From CAIYRG01 sp964494505 (GTDB lineage Bacteria > Pseudomonadota > Alphaproteobacteria > Micropepsales > Micropepsaceae): a stretch of 18,557 bases of DNA. The notes beneath the pieces are model-generated. The model was given only the letters and a program-made list of their open reading frames with translations, was not told the DNA's origin and searched no databases. Every line of letters begins with the position of its first letter. The first letter of the stretch is position 1. Where the stretch lies: assembly GCA_964494505.1 (NCBI GenBank), contig CAZBRO010000049.1, positions 1 to 18,557 of the forward strand, written 5' to 3'. Shown one piece after another: positions 1 to 6,806 of the stretch. The translations under genes were made by a program, and so were the position numbers.

Positions 1-128
1 CTTGAATCAATTCGGGTTTCACGCGTCAAGGAATTTGTCCACGCCGCCTAGGCCGACGGCCATGGGGGCTGTTGGCAATGCCGGTTCGCGGCGACGCTAC
101 TGCCTTTGCAGCACATCGTTTGCGGAGC

Positions 129-144
129 TGCTGATATTGCAGCA
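129..144. promoter_or_regulatory. possible upstream activator site (imperfect palindrome)
   Basis: The sequence TGCTG-N6-CAGCA forms a 5-bp inverted repeat. It lies about 85 bases upstream of the -24 element of the proposed sigma-54 promoter, where enhancer-binding activators usually bind. A 5-bp palindrome is common by chance, so this is a position-based suggestion only. It matches no activator consensus that I recognise. Confidence 0.15.
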
Positions 145-210
145 AGGGGAATTGCCAACCCGCGCCCGGACTTCACTTAAACACGCAATAGAAGGCGGCA
201 AGGGTGGCGT

Positions 211-227
211 TTTTCCTATCAGGAAAA
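211..227. promoter_or_regulatory. inverted repeat abutting the proposed sigma-54 promoter
   Basis: A perfect 7-bp inverted repeat, TTTTCCT-ATC-AGGAAAA, ends two bases before the -24 element at 230. It could be an operator for a regulator acting on the YHS operon, or the remains of a small upstream terminator. The stem is AT-rich and the loop is 3 bases, so as RNA it would be only moderately stable. The symmetry is seen directly; the role is inferred. Confidence 0.3.
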
Positions 228-229
228 CT

Positions 230-245
230 TGGCACGTTCCCTGCT
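230..245 (+). promoter_or_regulatory. probable sigma-54 (-24/-12) promoter
   Basis: The sequence TGGCACG-TTCC-CTGCT matches the sigma-54 consensus TGGCACG-N4-TTGCW with one mismatch (C for the first T of the -12 block). The invariant GG and GC are present at the correct spacing. Transcription would begin near 256, giving a leader of about 80 bases that contains the hairpin at 285-319. The promoter would drive the YHS gene at 339 and probably the two genes behind it. No enhancer-binding protein gene is visible in the window. Confidence 0.55.
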
Positions 246-284
246 ACCGGACGCCTGAAGGCGCGCAAGTCCGCGGCCCCAAGC

Positions 285-319
285 AGTCCGTACTTCGGCC
301 ACGAAGTCACAGACGGACT
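285..319 (+). promoter_or_regulatory. strong hairpin in the 5' leader of the YHS gene
   Basis: The outer stem AGTCCGT (285-291) pairs with ACGGACT (313-319). It continues directly into an inner stem ACTTCG (292-297) / CGAAGT (302-307) with loop GCCA. The only interruption is a 5-base bulge, CACAG (308-312), on the 3' side. All 13 pairs are Watson-Crick. The helix ends six bases before the Shine-Dalgarno GAGGAG at 326-331. It is not followed by a T-run, so it is not a classical terminator. It could modulate ribosome access, protect the mRNA, or bind a protein. It matches no riboswitch class that I know. Confidence 0.5.
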
Positions 320-338
320 TATATAGAGGAGCCATCCC

Positions 339-905
339 ATGCCCAAATTCGAGAGCATCTTCGCAGTGGCGGCCATCGGCTCGGCCGTGCTGGTTTCGTC
401 GTTACAGCCAGCTTCGGCCAGAGAAGCCATCAACACCTTCGGCTCCGATCATAATATCGCCATCAGCGGTTTGGATGCCGTCGCGTTCTTTATGCAGAAC
501 AAAGCCGTCCAAGGGAAGGAACCGATCTCCTACCAGTGGAAAGGGGCCACATGGCTCTTTTCCAGCGAAGCCGACCGCGCGCTTTTTGCCGCCAATCCCG
601 AGAAGTATGCGCCGCAATGGGGCGGCTATTGCGCCGTCGGCATTGCGGAAGGTCATGTCAGCCGCAATCTCGTGAAAGGCTCGTATGATATCCGCGACGG
701 CAAGCTTTATCTGTTTGCCGCCGGCAAACCCGGCGATTTCGATCAGTGGCGCAAGGTCTGGCTGGAGAAGGACGGCGGTGCGGCCAGCCATGTCTCAGCC
801 GGCTCCGCCAACTGGACCATCCTGAAGGCCAGGGTGGAAGCTGGAGAGGAAGCGCCAAAACTTGACTCCAAACCCCCGGTCTCAACCGCGGCAGCCGCAA
901 ACTAG
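339..905 (+). CDS. secreted YHS-domain protein, (seleno)protein type with Cys
   Basis: A 188-residue exported protein. The N-terminus carries a signal peptide (about residues 1-27, ending ASA before Arg). Residues ~40-105 form a YHS-like domain: GLDAVAFF, a YQWKGATWLF strand, FAANPEKYAPQWGG, then Cys98 in GGYCA. Databases call this group 'YHS domain-containing (seleno)protein' because some members carry selenocysteine near this Cys; here it is an ordinary Cys and the only one in the protein. YHS domains are linked to metal handling, but the substrate is unknown. The start is fixed by GAGGAG seven bases upstream of ATG. It heads a probable three-gene operon with the two secreted proteins downstream. 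A sigma-54-like promoter and a leader hairpin precede it. Confidence 0.8.
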   Translation: MPKFESIFAVAAIGSAVLVSSLQPASAREAINTFGSDHNIAISGLDAVAFFMQNKAVQGKEPISYQWKGATWLFSSEADRALFAANPEKYAPQWGGYCAVGIAEGHVSRNLVKGSYDIRDGKLYLFAAGKPGDFDQWRKVWLEKDGGAASHVSAGSANWTILKARVEAGEEAPKLDSKPPVSTAAAAN

Positions 906-993
906 TTTCCGTTCCCGGGATTGGAATCAGCGTGGTCCCTGCAACCCAATGCAGGCGCATTGTTTCCCGCTCTGCATATTCGAGGAAGAACCC

Positions 994-1746
994 GTGACAC
1001 GATTGAAAGGCATGGCGGCCTCTCTTGCGGCTCTTTTCATGACCACGCTTTCGCCTGCGCCATCATTTGCCGGCGATATTGCACGCGACTCCAACGGCCA
1101 CCCTGATCTTTCGGGCATATGGCAGGTCATTACACCGGTGGGCCAGGATCTATCGGCTCATCCCGCTCGCAAGGATTCCCCGGCCCATCTTGGCGCTATC
1201 GAGGGAGAGGAAATTCCCTATCAGCCTTGGGCAGTGGCCAAGAAAAGGGAGAATTTTGAAAACCGCGACACGGCCGATCCGCAAAACCGCTCTTTTATGC
1301 CGGGCGTGCCGCGGATCAATTACACGCCGCTGCCGTTCCAAATCTTCCAGTCGGATCGCCAGTTGAGAGTGTTTTATGAATTCGCCCATTCGATCCGCAC
1401 CATCTACACCAACGGGACAGCGCATCCGGCCGGTCATATCGATTGGTTTCTGGGCGATTCCCGCGGCCATTGGGAAGGCGACACGCTGGTCGTGGATGTC
1501 ACCGATTTCAACGATGAGACCTGGCTCGACCACGCCGGCGATTTCCACAGCGACGCGCTGCACGTGGTTGAGCGCTATACACCCATCGACCGTGACCATA
1601 TCCGCTACGACGCCACGATCGAAGACCCGAAGGTCTTCACGCGTCCCTGGACCGTGACGGTGATCCTCTACCGGCGCGTAGAGCCGAACGTCCAGTTGCT
1701 CGATTACGAGTGCTACATCTTTGATTACGAAAGATTTTATCCCTGA
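994..1746 (+). CDS. secreted protein of unknown function (SRGHWEGDTLVVDVT family), copy 1
   Basis: A 250-residue protein with a signal peptide (about residues 1-26, ending SFA-GD). I chose the GTG at 994 because GAGGA lies eight bases upstream and it places the signal peptide at the N-terminus; the frame stays open further upstream without a signal. Recognisable motifs are HPDLSGIW (36-43), IPYQPWA (74-80), the family hallmark DSRGHWEGDTLVVDVT (155-170), HVVERY (190-195) and a TRPWT segment near 216-220. Many uncharacterised secreted proteins of Proteobacteria and Acidobacteria share these motifs. I know of no proven activity. It is followed 22 bases later by a diverged paralogue, which points to a tandem duplication kept in one operon. 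Confidence 0.75.
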   Translation: MTRLKGMAASLAALFMTTLSPAPSFAGDIARDSNGHPDLSGIWQVITPVGQDLSAHPARKDSPAHLGAIEGEEIPYQPWAVAKKRENFENRDTADPQNRSFMPGVPRINYTPLPFQIFQSDRQLRVFYEFAHSIRTIYTNGTAHPAGHIDWFLGDSRGHWEGDTLVVDVTDFNDETWLDHAGDFHSDALHVVERYTPIDRDHIRYDATIEDPKVFTRPWTVTVILYRRVEPNVQLLDYECYIFDYERFYP

Positions 1747-1768
1747 CCGTCTGAGTGGAGGCTCTCCT

Positions 1769-2671
1769 GTGACGCATCGACATTTGATTTGCTGCTGCGC
1801 GGCCGCTTGCCTCGCCCTTGCGGTACCCGCTTCGTCCATGGCCGCTGATGCCGCGGGCTGGAAACCTGCCACACTTTCGGACAGCCAGCCGGACGTACAC
1901 GGCTTTTGGCGCCCGGAGCGGGGCGGTACCTACTCTTTGCTTCTTGGCCGTGTCTGGGGTGGCGGCACAGCCGAAATCCTGCGCATCCGCGAGCTCGAAG
2001 CGGAAGGAAAGCCGCTGCCGAACTGGCCGAGCCGCATCGTGGACCCCGCGGACGGGCAAATCCCCTATCAGCCCTGGGCGCGCGCCAAGCAAAAGCAAAT
2101 CGAGGCGAATGTCGATCATCCTACCAAACAGGAGCATCTCGATCCGCAAGAGCGTTGCTTTCCCGACGGACCGGTGCGCGCCGCGCTGTGGACCGGGATG
2201 CAAATCGAGCAGTATCCCGGCTACGTGGTTCTCAGCCAGGAAGCAAACCACACGTTCCGCGTGATTCCTCTCGACGGGCGTCACCATGCCCCTGAAGGCG
2301 TCACGTTGTGGATGGGTGATTCCCGGGGCCATTGGGAGGGAAACACTTTGGTCGTCGACGTAACCAATAACAACTCGAAGGGCAGGCTGGATCGGAGCGG
2401 CAATTTCGCGAGTGACAAAGTGCATATCACCGAACGATATATTTTTGGGGACAAGGACAGCTTCGAATACCGGGTCACATTCGATGATCCCAGCATCTAC
2501 ACGCGACCCTGGACGCTGTCTGCCAAGTTTCTCCGTGACCGCATCGACGATCCGGGTTACGAGGCATGGGAACAGGAATGCCAGGAGCACGAAAACAACA
2601 CGACGGCGCTGTCCAAGTTGATAGATGCAGCGGGCGGCTCTCAAGAGCTAAAGACCGAGGGCAAGCCTTAA
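1769..2671 (+). CDS. secreted protein of unknown function (SRGHWEG family), copy 2
   Basis: A 300-residue paralogue of the preceding gene. The GTG start at 1769 has GGAG nine bases upstream and opens a Cys-rich signal peptide (LICCCAAACLALAVPASSMAA). An ATG at 1721 in the same frame would overlap the upstream gene and put the signal peptide internally. Shared landmarks are PDVHGFW (41-47), IPYQPWA (98-104), DSRGHWEGNTLVVDVT (184-199), HITERY (219-224) and YTRPWT (244-249). It has an extra insert after the N-terminus (about residues 50-90) and a longer charged C-terminal tail with EQECQEHE. The two copies are clearly diverged, so the duplication is old or the genes were acquired together. Function unknown. 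Confidence 0.75.
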   Translation: MTHRHLICCCAAACLALAVPASSMAADAAGWKPATLSDSQPDVHGFWRPERGGTYSLLLGRVWGGGTAEILRIRELEAEGKPLPNWPSRIVDPADGQIPYQPWARAKQKQIEANVDHPTKQEHLDPQERCFPDGPVRAALWTGMQIEQYPGYVVLSQEANHTFRVIPLDGRHHAPEGVTLWMGDSRGHWEGNTLVVDVTNNNSKGRLDRSGNFASDKVHITERYIFGDKDSFEYRVTFDDPSIYTRPWTLSAKFLRDRIDDPGYEAWEQECQEHENNTTALSKLIDAAGGSQELKTEGKP

Positions 2672-2799
2672 ATTTGCTGATTGGACTCCGACATCAGCCT
2701 ATCCGGGGCGGACAGGGGCAATTTTGCGGTCATGCACCCCGACCTGAAGCGGCAATCGTGCCGATGGCCTTGATGGAATCCGAGGATCGGTGCCCCAGC
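2672..2799. other. non-coding flank, probably the tail of the IS110 remnant
   Basis: No gene is visible between the secreted-protein gene and the readable transposase remnant. The stretch TATCCGGGGCGGACAGG near 2701 looks like element-derived sequence downstream of the transposase, but I cannot identify a terminal repeat or target duplication. Confidence 0.3.
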
Positions 2800-3240
2800 C
2801 TAATCCACGGGTTCATTGACCCCAGGGAATTCTTCGGGGGTTCACCGATCCGCGCGATACAGGCCGTTCTATCAGCAAGAGCCTCGGTGGCGACATTAGG
2901 CGTCCGACGCGATCGGAGGCCAACGAGCGATGGCGAAAACGCCGTGCGATTGTTAGGCCTGCGCCATGAATTAGTAATTGCCGGAGATAGGCGTCACCAC
3001 GTTTGCTGATGCTCCAAGCTACGCCTTGCTGCCGCTCGAATGCTGTCCCGGAACCAAGCCGATCCAGGCGGAGAATTGTGAAGCCGATGAGAACTGCTCT
3101 CCGGTCCCAATCGTCTCGACGATCGCGCGTGCCGAAAGCGGTCCGATGCCCGGTGTTCGTCTTCACATACCCGCGCCTGATGATCGAAGGAGAGCTTTCC
3201 CAGCCGTTCAGCGCCGAATCGGTTCAGAGCCGGTAGGAAC
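2800..3240 (-). pseudogene. decayed IS110-family transposase, C-terminal part
   Basis: Read on the minus strand, three frames must be joined to follow an IS110 (Transposase_20) C-terminal domain. From 3156 down to 3022 the frame reads TPGIGPLSARAIVETIG, QFSAWIGLVPGQ and HSSGSK, then stops (TAG, 3019-3021). A second frame resumes at 3013 with SISKRGDAYLRQLLIHGA. A third, lower frame gives RRTPNVATEALADRTA, corresponding to the usual ALANKTAR segment. At least two frameshifts and a stop break it. The N-terminal DEDD nuclease half is absent. Upstream of 3156 (to about 3240) similarity fades into unreadable mosaic, so that edge is approximate. It cannot encode an active transposase. Confidence 0.8.
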
Positions 3241-3509
3241 AGGAGTAATCTGCTGCTCCAGACATTCCATGTGCGGCCACGTCGGGGGCAGCGCTGGGCG
3301 AAGCACCCCAATCTCTCGGCCTGGCCCGCTAAGATAGGCTGCTCAGCCTTTGTCCCCCCGGGGGGCTACATTGATCTCCTGGCCCATTTTTCCCCGTAGC
3401 CGAGCCGGCATCGCTTGACCGCAGCCGTCTATTTCTGCCCAATGGCTCCCGCGGTGGGAGGAAATGGCGCTCCGACTTCTGAGCAAAAGCCGAGCAAGAC
3501 GACATCAAT
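3241..3509. other. non-coding region upstream of tRNA-Gly
   Basis: I see no gene here. The stretch contains a perfect 12-base palindrome of six C then six G (3354-3365) and a small inverted repeat, CTCCC-N5-GGGAG (3446-3460). Part of it may be further IS debris. No promoter for the tRNA is convincing: TTGACC at about 3416 lacks a good -10 partner. Confidence 0.4.
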
Positions 3510-3583
3510 GCGGGCGTAGTTCAATGGTAGAACGGCAGCTTCCCAAGCTGCACACGAGGGTTCGATTCCCTTCGCCCGCTCCA
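3510..3583 (+). tRNA. tRNA-Gly (anticodon CCC)
   Basis: The full cloverleaf can be traced. The acceptor stem GCGGGCG pairs with CGCCCGC, and the discriminator T is followed by an encoded CCA. The D arm contains TTCAATGGTAGAA. The anticodon stem GCAGC/GCTGC encloses the loop TTCCCAA, giving anticodon CCC, which reads GGG. The T arm is GAGGG-TTCGATT-CCCTT. The encoded CCA and the intact stems indicate a functional gene. It lies downstream of a decayed IS element and converges on the minus-strand PAS gene. No copy of its 3' end is visible elsewhere in the window, so there is no sign of an integrated island bounded by a duplicated att site here. Confidence 0.95.
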
Positions 3584-3727
3584 AAGGTTGACCCACGTCG
3601 CTGGTCGGATCGCAGTAATGGGCAAGAGCCCTGCCAGAGGGGCTCGCACAAATATTTCCCGGCTAACCGCGTTGAAGGCATATCACGACAAGCCATCGTC
3701 GATTTCCGGTCCGATAGCTATAGAATG

Positions 3728-4240
3728 CTACTGCTGGTTGATAGTGCGGTGTTCGGAAACCCTGCCAGGCAGCATGTCGGAGAGCGGAACCTCGGTAGTT
3801 TCTGAGACTTCCCGGTATCCGACGGCCGCCAGAACGCCGTCTACATGATGGCCGGTCTCGGAGAGCGGCAAAAGGATCGTGCGATACAGGATATCGTTGT
3901 CGTCGTGGACCGCCGAACCGGCAAAGCTGACCGGCTTGCTGGTTTCTACTACGCGCTGGACATGTCTCGTGACGAGCGCGAGAAGCGAACCTTCGAGACA
4001 TTCGGAGATGCGCTGCCGATCGAACGTCGGCCACGTCGAATCGCGCAATGCGTTACCGACATAGGAAAAGCGCGACCGGCCCGGCTCGGCGTCGATGTCG
4101 ATCATCAGGCATTGCGGCCAATCGGCACCGAAGTCCACCGGATCAATTTGCGAACGCTTCGGAAATCCCTTCGCCGCGATCTTCTTCCAAACCTTGAGCA
4201 CGCGGCTTGTGAGCCGTCGTTCCGTTTGCTCCGTGGCCAT
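3728..4240 (-). CDS. PAS_5-type PAS domain protein
   Basis: A 170-residue cytoplasmic protein with the layout of the alphaproteobacterial PAS_5 family. The segment KVWKKIAAKGFPKRSQIDP leads into DWPQCLMIDID, then a GRSRFSYVGNALR strand, and later a RTILLPLSETG strand and a GVLAAVGYREV strand. The ATG at 4240 begins MATEQTERR, where the family normally starts; the open frame continues upstream without similarity. The upstream Shine-Dalgarno is weak (GGGG, about 9 bases away). Such proteins are sensory or adaptor modules with no output domain, and ligands are mostly unknown. The next minus-strand gene upstream is a PilZ protein, so the two may be co-transcribed (about 70 bases apart) and tied to c-di-GMP signalling. 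Confidence 0.65.
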   Translation of the reverse strand: MATEQTERRLTSRVLKVWKKIAAKGFPKRSQIDPVDFGADWPQCLMIDIDAEPGRSRFSYVGNALRDSTWPTFDRQRISECLEGSLLALVTRHVQRVVETSKPVSFAGSAVHDDNDILYRTILLPLSETGHHVDGVLAAVGYREVSETTEVPLSDMLPGRVSEHRTINQQ

Positions 4241-4308
4241 TGAGTTTGCCCCAGTCTTACACCCGCGCGAACTGTGGACGAGTGTTATTAAAGGCGGGTG
4301 AAGATTGT

Positions 4309-4665
4309 TCAGTTGCGATCCTTTTGAAGCCATGCCGCCGCATCGAAACGTCCTCTGACCGTGTCGCTGACCCACTTTTGTTCCAATTTGAAACGAACAC
4401 CAATCTGACCTGCCTTGCGCCAGACGATGGTGGCGGCAATTCCAGCTCTCGCCTGGATAGTCATCGAAAGCTCGGCGGCGCCTTCCGGCAAGTTACCGTC
4501 CAACCGGAGCTTGGCTCCACCGGCTGAAACATCCAGCACGGTGCAATAGGCCGTCTCTCCGGCCCCTTCTATTTCAGCGAGCCAGCCGGCGTTGAGACGG
4601 CGGGCGGAAAAGGAGGTGGCGCCAGCGGGTCGCCGCAAAGGCCGCACATTCGACTCTGCGATCAT
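4309..4665 (-). CDS. PilZ domain protein (probable c-di-GMP receptor)
   Basis: A 118-residue single-domain protein. PilZ features are an N-terminal basic patch RPLRRP, then SARRLNAGW, the DVSAGGAKLRL strand (equivalent of the D/NxSxxG c-di-GMP motif), TIVWRKAGQIGVRF at the end of the barrel, and a C-terminal helix. The ATG at 4665 has an ideal AAGGAG seven bases upstream; an in-frame ATG at 4731 lacks one. The first arginine motif is not a textbook RxxxR, so actual c-di-GMP binding is plausible but unproven. The gene is divergent from the alpha-oxoamine synthase at 4929 and just upstream of the PAS_5 gene. Confidence 0.75.
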   Translation of the reverse strand: MIAESNVRPLRRPAGATSFSARRLNAGWLAEIEGAGETAYCTVLDVSAGGAKLRLDGNLPEGAAELSMTIQARAGIAATIVWRKAGQIGVRFKLEQKWVSDTVRGRFDAAAWLQKDRN

Positions 4666-4680
4666 CCGCGTCTCCTTAAA

Positions 4681-4708
4681 GGATATCGCAATCCACCCAG
4701 CAATATCC
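4681..4708. repeat. inverted repeat in the leader or promoter of the PilZ gene
   Basis: GGATAT (4681-4686) and ATATCC (4703-4708) are inverted copies. With one mismatch the symmetry extends inward to GC/GC. A further perfect 10-base palindrome, CTTGCGCAAG, lies at 4733-4742. Both sit in the divergent region between the PilZ gene and the synthase at 4929 and may be regulator sites. The symmetry is read directly; the function is unknown. Confidence 0.25.
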
Positions 4709-4928
4709 GTGCCGCACACGGGAGTTCTCAAACTTGCGCAAGAACATCCTGTGCGGGAAACCGCGCATAAACCATAACCATGAATTCGGGCACGGCTGCA
4801 CCAGGCGGAACGTGCCTATGAGTGGAACCAATTTCGTCTTCCTTCACTTCTGATCGCTAACGTCGCCATCCACGCCGCGCTCAAAGAGATCAAATCCAGA
4901 GCTGCTGCGAATAAAATAGGGGTGGTCG

Positions 4929-6341
4929 ATGGATGACAATTCAAGTGCACAAACGCCGGATCCGCTGACGGGGAGCCTGCGAGAATACCGCGAACCGCGC
5001 GGCGCCGATCTCTTCGAAAGGGTTGAGCCTTTCTATAGGTGGCAGGAGGCCAGGCGCCGCTACGGCTATTGGCCATACTCCAAATCGACAGATCAGGCGC
5101 CACAAGCGATTTGCGCCGCAAAGGATGACGCGGGGCGTCCCTTCTGCGGCGTCAACTTCGCGTCCCAGGACTATCTCAGTCTCTCGTCGCACCCGGCAAT
5201 CAAAGATGCGGCCAAAAACGCCGTCGACGAGTATGGCGTACATAGCGCCGGCTCCGCGGCCTTTCTGGGCAATACGCGTTACTCGCTAGCGCTTCAGCGC
5301 ACGATTTCAGAATTTCTCGAATTGGAACACACCGTCCTCTACCCAACCGGCTGGGCCGCCGGGTATGGCGTCATCAAAGGGCTGATCCGCCCCGACGACC
5401 ATGTCGTCATCGACGGACTTGCACACAATTGTTTACAAGATGGGGCGCTCGCCGCTACGCGCAATGTCCACCTTCATGGTCATCTCAACCTGCAGTCGGC
5501 ACGGCGACACTTGAACCGCATTCGTTCGCGCGACAAGGAAAATGGCATTCTGGTCGTGACCGAGGGCCTGTTCTCGATGGACTCCGACACCCCGGACATC
5601 GCCGCCATGCAGGAACTCTGCCGCGAATTCAAAGCCACGTTGATGGTCGATGTGGCCCACGATTTCGGCAATATCGGGCCGGACGGCCGCGGGCATATCG
5701 GCCTCCAGCAGATGATCGGAAAGGTCGACATTGTAATGGGGAGTTTTTCGAAGACTTTCGCTTCGAATGGTGGCTTTGTGGCCTGCAAATCGCGGGCGGT
5801 GAAGGAGTATCTCCGCTATTTCGGGAGTTCGGGTACGTTCTCCAACGCATTGTCCCCGGTTCAATCGGCTATCGTGTGCAAGGCTTTTGACATCATACAG
5901 TCGGAGGAAGGCCACAATTTGCGCGCCGACATGATGAAGAATGTCCTCTATTTGCGCCAGCAGATCGTTGCCGCCGGGATGGAGGTGATCGGCGACCCCT
6001 CGGCTATCGTTTCGGTCAAAGTGGGTGACGAGGGCCTGGCACGTCTGGTCAGTCAGCGCCTGCCCCGCTTGGGCGTTATTGCCAACTTGGTCGAGTTTCC
6101 CGCGGTTGCAAAAGGAAGCGCCCGCTTCCGCCTGCAGGTCATGGCCAAACATACCAAAGAGCACATCGATCAATTGATGGTGGCGCTGCGCGATGCCGTC
6201 AAGATGGCCGAAAGCAGTCCGCGCTATTTCCGCACATTAGTAAGCGCCACCGAAACGGTCACGCAGATGCCTGTGGCGGAACAAGCGCGCGCTCATACCC
6301 AAACAGCAGAGCCGGCGCGTGCGCGCGCCGTCGGAGAATAA
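4929..6341 (+). CDS. PLP-dependent alpha-oxoamine synthase (AONS/SPT/CqsA-like)
   Basis: A 470-residue fold-type I PLP enzyme of the alpha-oxoamine synthase family, which condenses an amino acid with an acyl thioester, releasing CO2, to give an aminoketone. Expected active-site residues are present: His166 (LAHNCL, stacks on PLP), Glu212 (TEGLFSMDSD), Asp241 and His244 in DVAHD, Lys275 in GSFSKTFA (Schiff base), and Arg401 in RFRLQV. DVAHDFG replaces the usual DEAHSxG. A TGW motif (140-142) recalls SGW of Vibrio CqsA. An extra ~65 N-terminal residues (PFYRWQEARRRYGYWPYSKS) and an Ala/Arg-rich tail after ~425 make it longer than a typical AONS (~385). AGGGG lies about 7 bases before ATG. A receiver gene follows 17 bases downstream. 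The substrate is not predictable: biotin, sphingoid-base or signal-molecule synthesis are options. No biotin genes are nearby, which disfavours BioF. Confidence 0.8.
   Translation: MDDNSSAQTPDPLTGSLREYREPRGADLFERVEPFYRWQEARRRYGYWPYSKSTDQAPQAICAAKDDAGRPFCGVNFASQDYLSLSSHPAIKDAAKNAVDEYGVHSAGSAAFLGNTRYSLALQRTISEFLELEHTVLYPTGWAAGYGVIKGLIRPDDHVVIDGLAHNCLQDGALAATRNVHLHGHLNLQSARRHLNRIRSRDKENGILVVTEGLFSMDSDTPDIAAMQELCREFKATLMVDVAHDFGNIGPDGRGHIGLQQMIGKVDIVMGSFSKTFASNGGFVACKSRAVKEYLRYFGSSGTFSNALSPVQSAIVCKAFDIIQSEEGHNLRADMMKNVLYLRQQIVAAGMEVIGDPSAIVSVKVGDEGLARLVSQRLPRLGVIANLVEFPAVAKGSARFRLQVMAKHTKEHIDQLMVALRDAVKMAESSPRYFRTLVSATETVTQMPVAEQARAHTQTAEPARARAVGE
6313..6330 (+). repeat. GC-rich hairpin at the end of the synthase gene
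   Basis: CGGCGCG (6313-6319) pairs with CGCGCCG (6324-6330) around a TGCG loop. It lies inside the last codons of the synthase, about 30 bases before the start of the receiver gene. It could affect coupling between the two genes or mRNA stability. It may equally be a by-product of the Ala/Arg-rich tail. Confidence 0.35.
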
Positions 6342-6358
6342 GATAAAGGAACCTCGGT

Positions 6359-6763
6359 ATGACACGTCTGCTTGCACTCGACGACAATCTGGACTCAGCC
6401 GAACTCGTCGCCAGGGTTGGTACCAAGTGCGGCTATGAGGCCAAGGCAATCTCTGATCCACGGTCCCTTCCGGACTTGGTAAGAACCTGGAACCCGGCGG
6501 TAATCACGTTGGACCTCTGTATGCCGCAAGAGGATGGAATCGTCGTCCTCTCGACGCTGCAACAGGCGGGGTTCGAGGGAGACTTGTTTATTGTGAGCGG
6601 GCAGGATAGCTGGCTGCGAAATACAGCAGGGCGCCTGGCTTCAGCTCTCGGTCTCAAGGTCACAGGCGACTTCTCGAAGCCTGTGGACTTGACAGCACTA
6701 CGAACCGCATTGACCAAGCTCAAGCCGGTCGAGAGCGACGCGGCGGCTCCAGTTTGGGAATGA
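6359..6763 (+). CDS. single-domain response regulator (receiver only)
   Basis: A 134-residue CheY-like receiver with no output domain. It has the acidic pair in LALDDN (8-9), the phosphoacceptor Asp in ITLDLCMPQEDG (about residue 52), a Ser in place of the conserved Thr in FIVSGQD, and Lys in FSKPVD. The ATG at 6359 has AAGGA eight bases upstream. It starts 17 bases after the synthase stop, so the two are almost certainly co-transcribed. Its likely partners are the membrane kinases encoded on the opposite strand immediately beyond. With no DNA-binding domain it must act by protein contact or as a phosphate relay or sink. It converges on the second receiver gene with only 43 bases between, and no terminator is evident there. 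Confidence 0.85.
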   Translation: MTRLLALDDNLDSAELVARVGTKCGYEAKAISDPRSLPDLVRTWNPAVITLDLCMPQEDGIVVLSTLQQAGFEGDLFIVSGQDSWLRNTAGRLASALGLKVTGDFSKPVDLTALRTALTKLKPVESDAAAPVWE

Positions 6764-6806
6764 CATTTGGCTTTCTTTGTAACGCGCGCGCGACAGCCCC
6801 TTTGGT

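Noticed and set aside
2..454. Open frame of 150 codons at the window start on the plus strand
   Set aside because: It overlaps the YHS gene, has no recognisable domain or ribosome site, and runs through the promoter and leader hairpin. I see no supported gene in 1-338.
1637..2644. 335-codon minus-strand open frame over the unknown-family genes
   Set aside because: It is a shadow of two genes with signal peptides, ribosome sites and shared motifs on the plus strand. The antisense translation is Arg-rich and featureless.
3354..3365. Palindrome of six C followed by six G
   Set aside because: It is perfectly symmetric but low in complexity, with no supporting context.
3626..3645. GAGCCC/GGGCTC hairpin after the tRNA as a terminator
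   Set aside because: A 6-bp stem with an 8-base loop and no T-run following; too weak to call.
4808..4850. EcfG-type promoter (GGAAC-N17-CGTT) upstream of the synthase
   Set aside because: Two GGAAC boxes exist, but neither has CGTT at the right distance.
4929..6341. Calling the oxoamine synthase bioF or a definite serine palmitoyltransferase
   Set aside because: There are no biotin genes nearby, and the DVAHDFG motif and N-terminal block do not fit a typical BioF. The SPT context (ACP, acyl-ACP synthetase, ceramide synthase) is missing. Left at family level.
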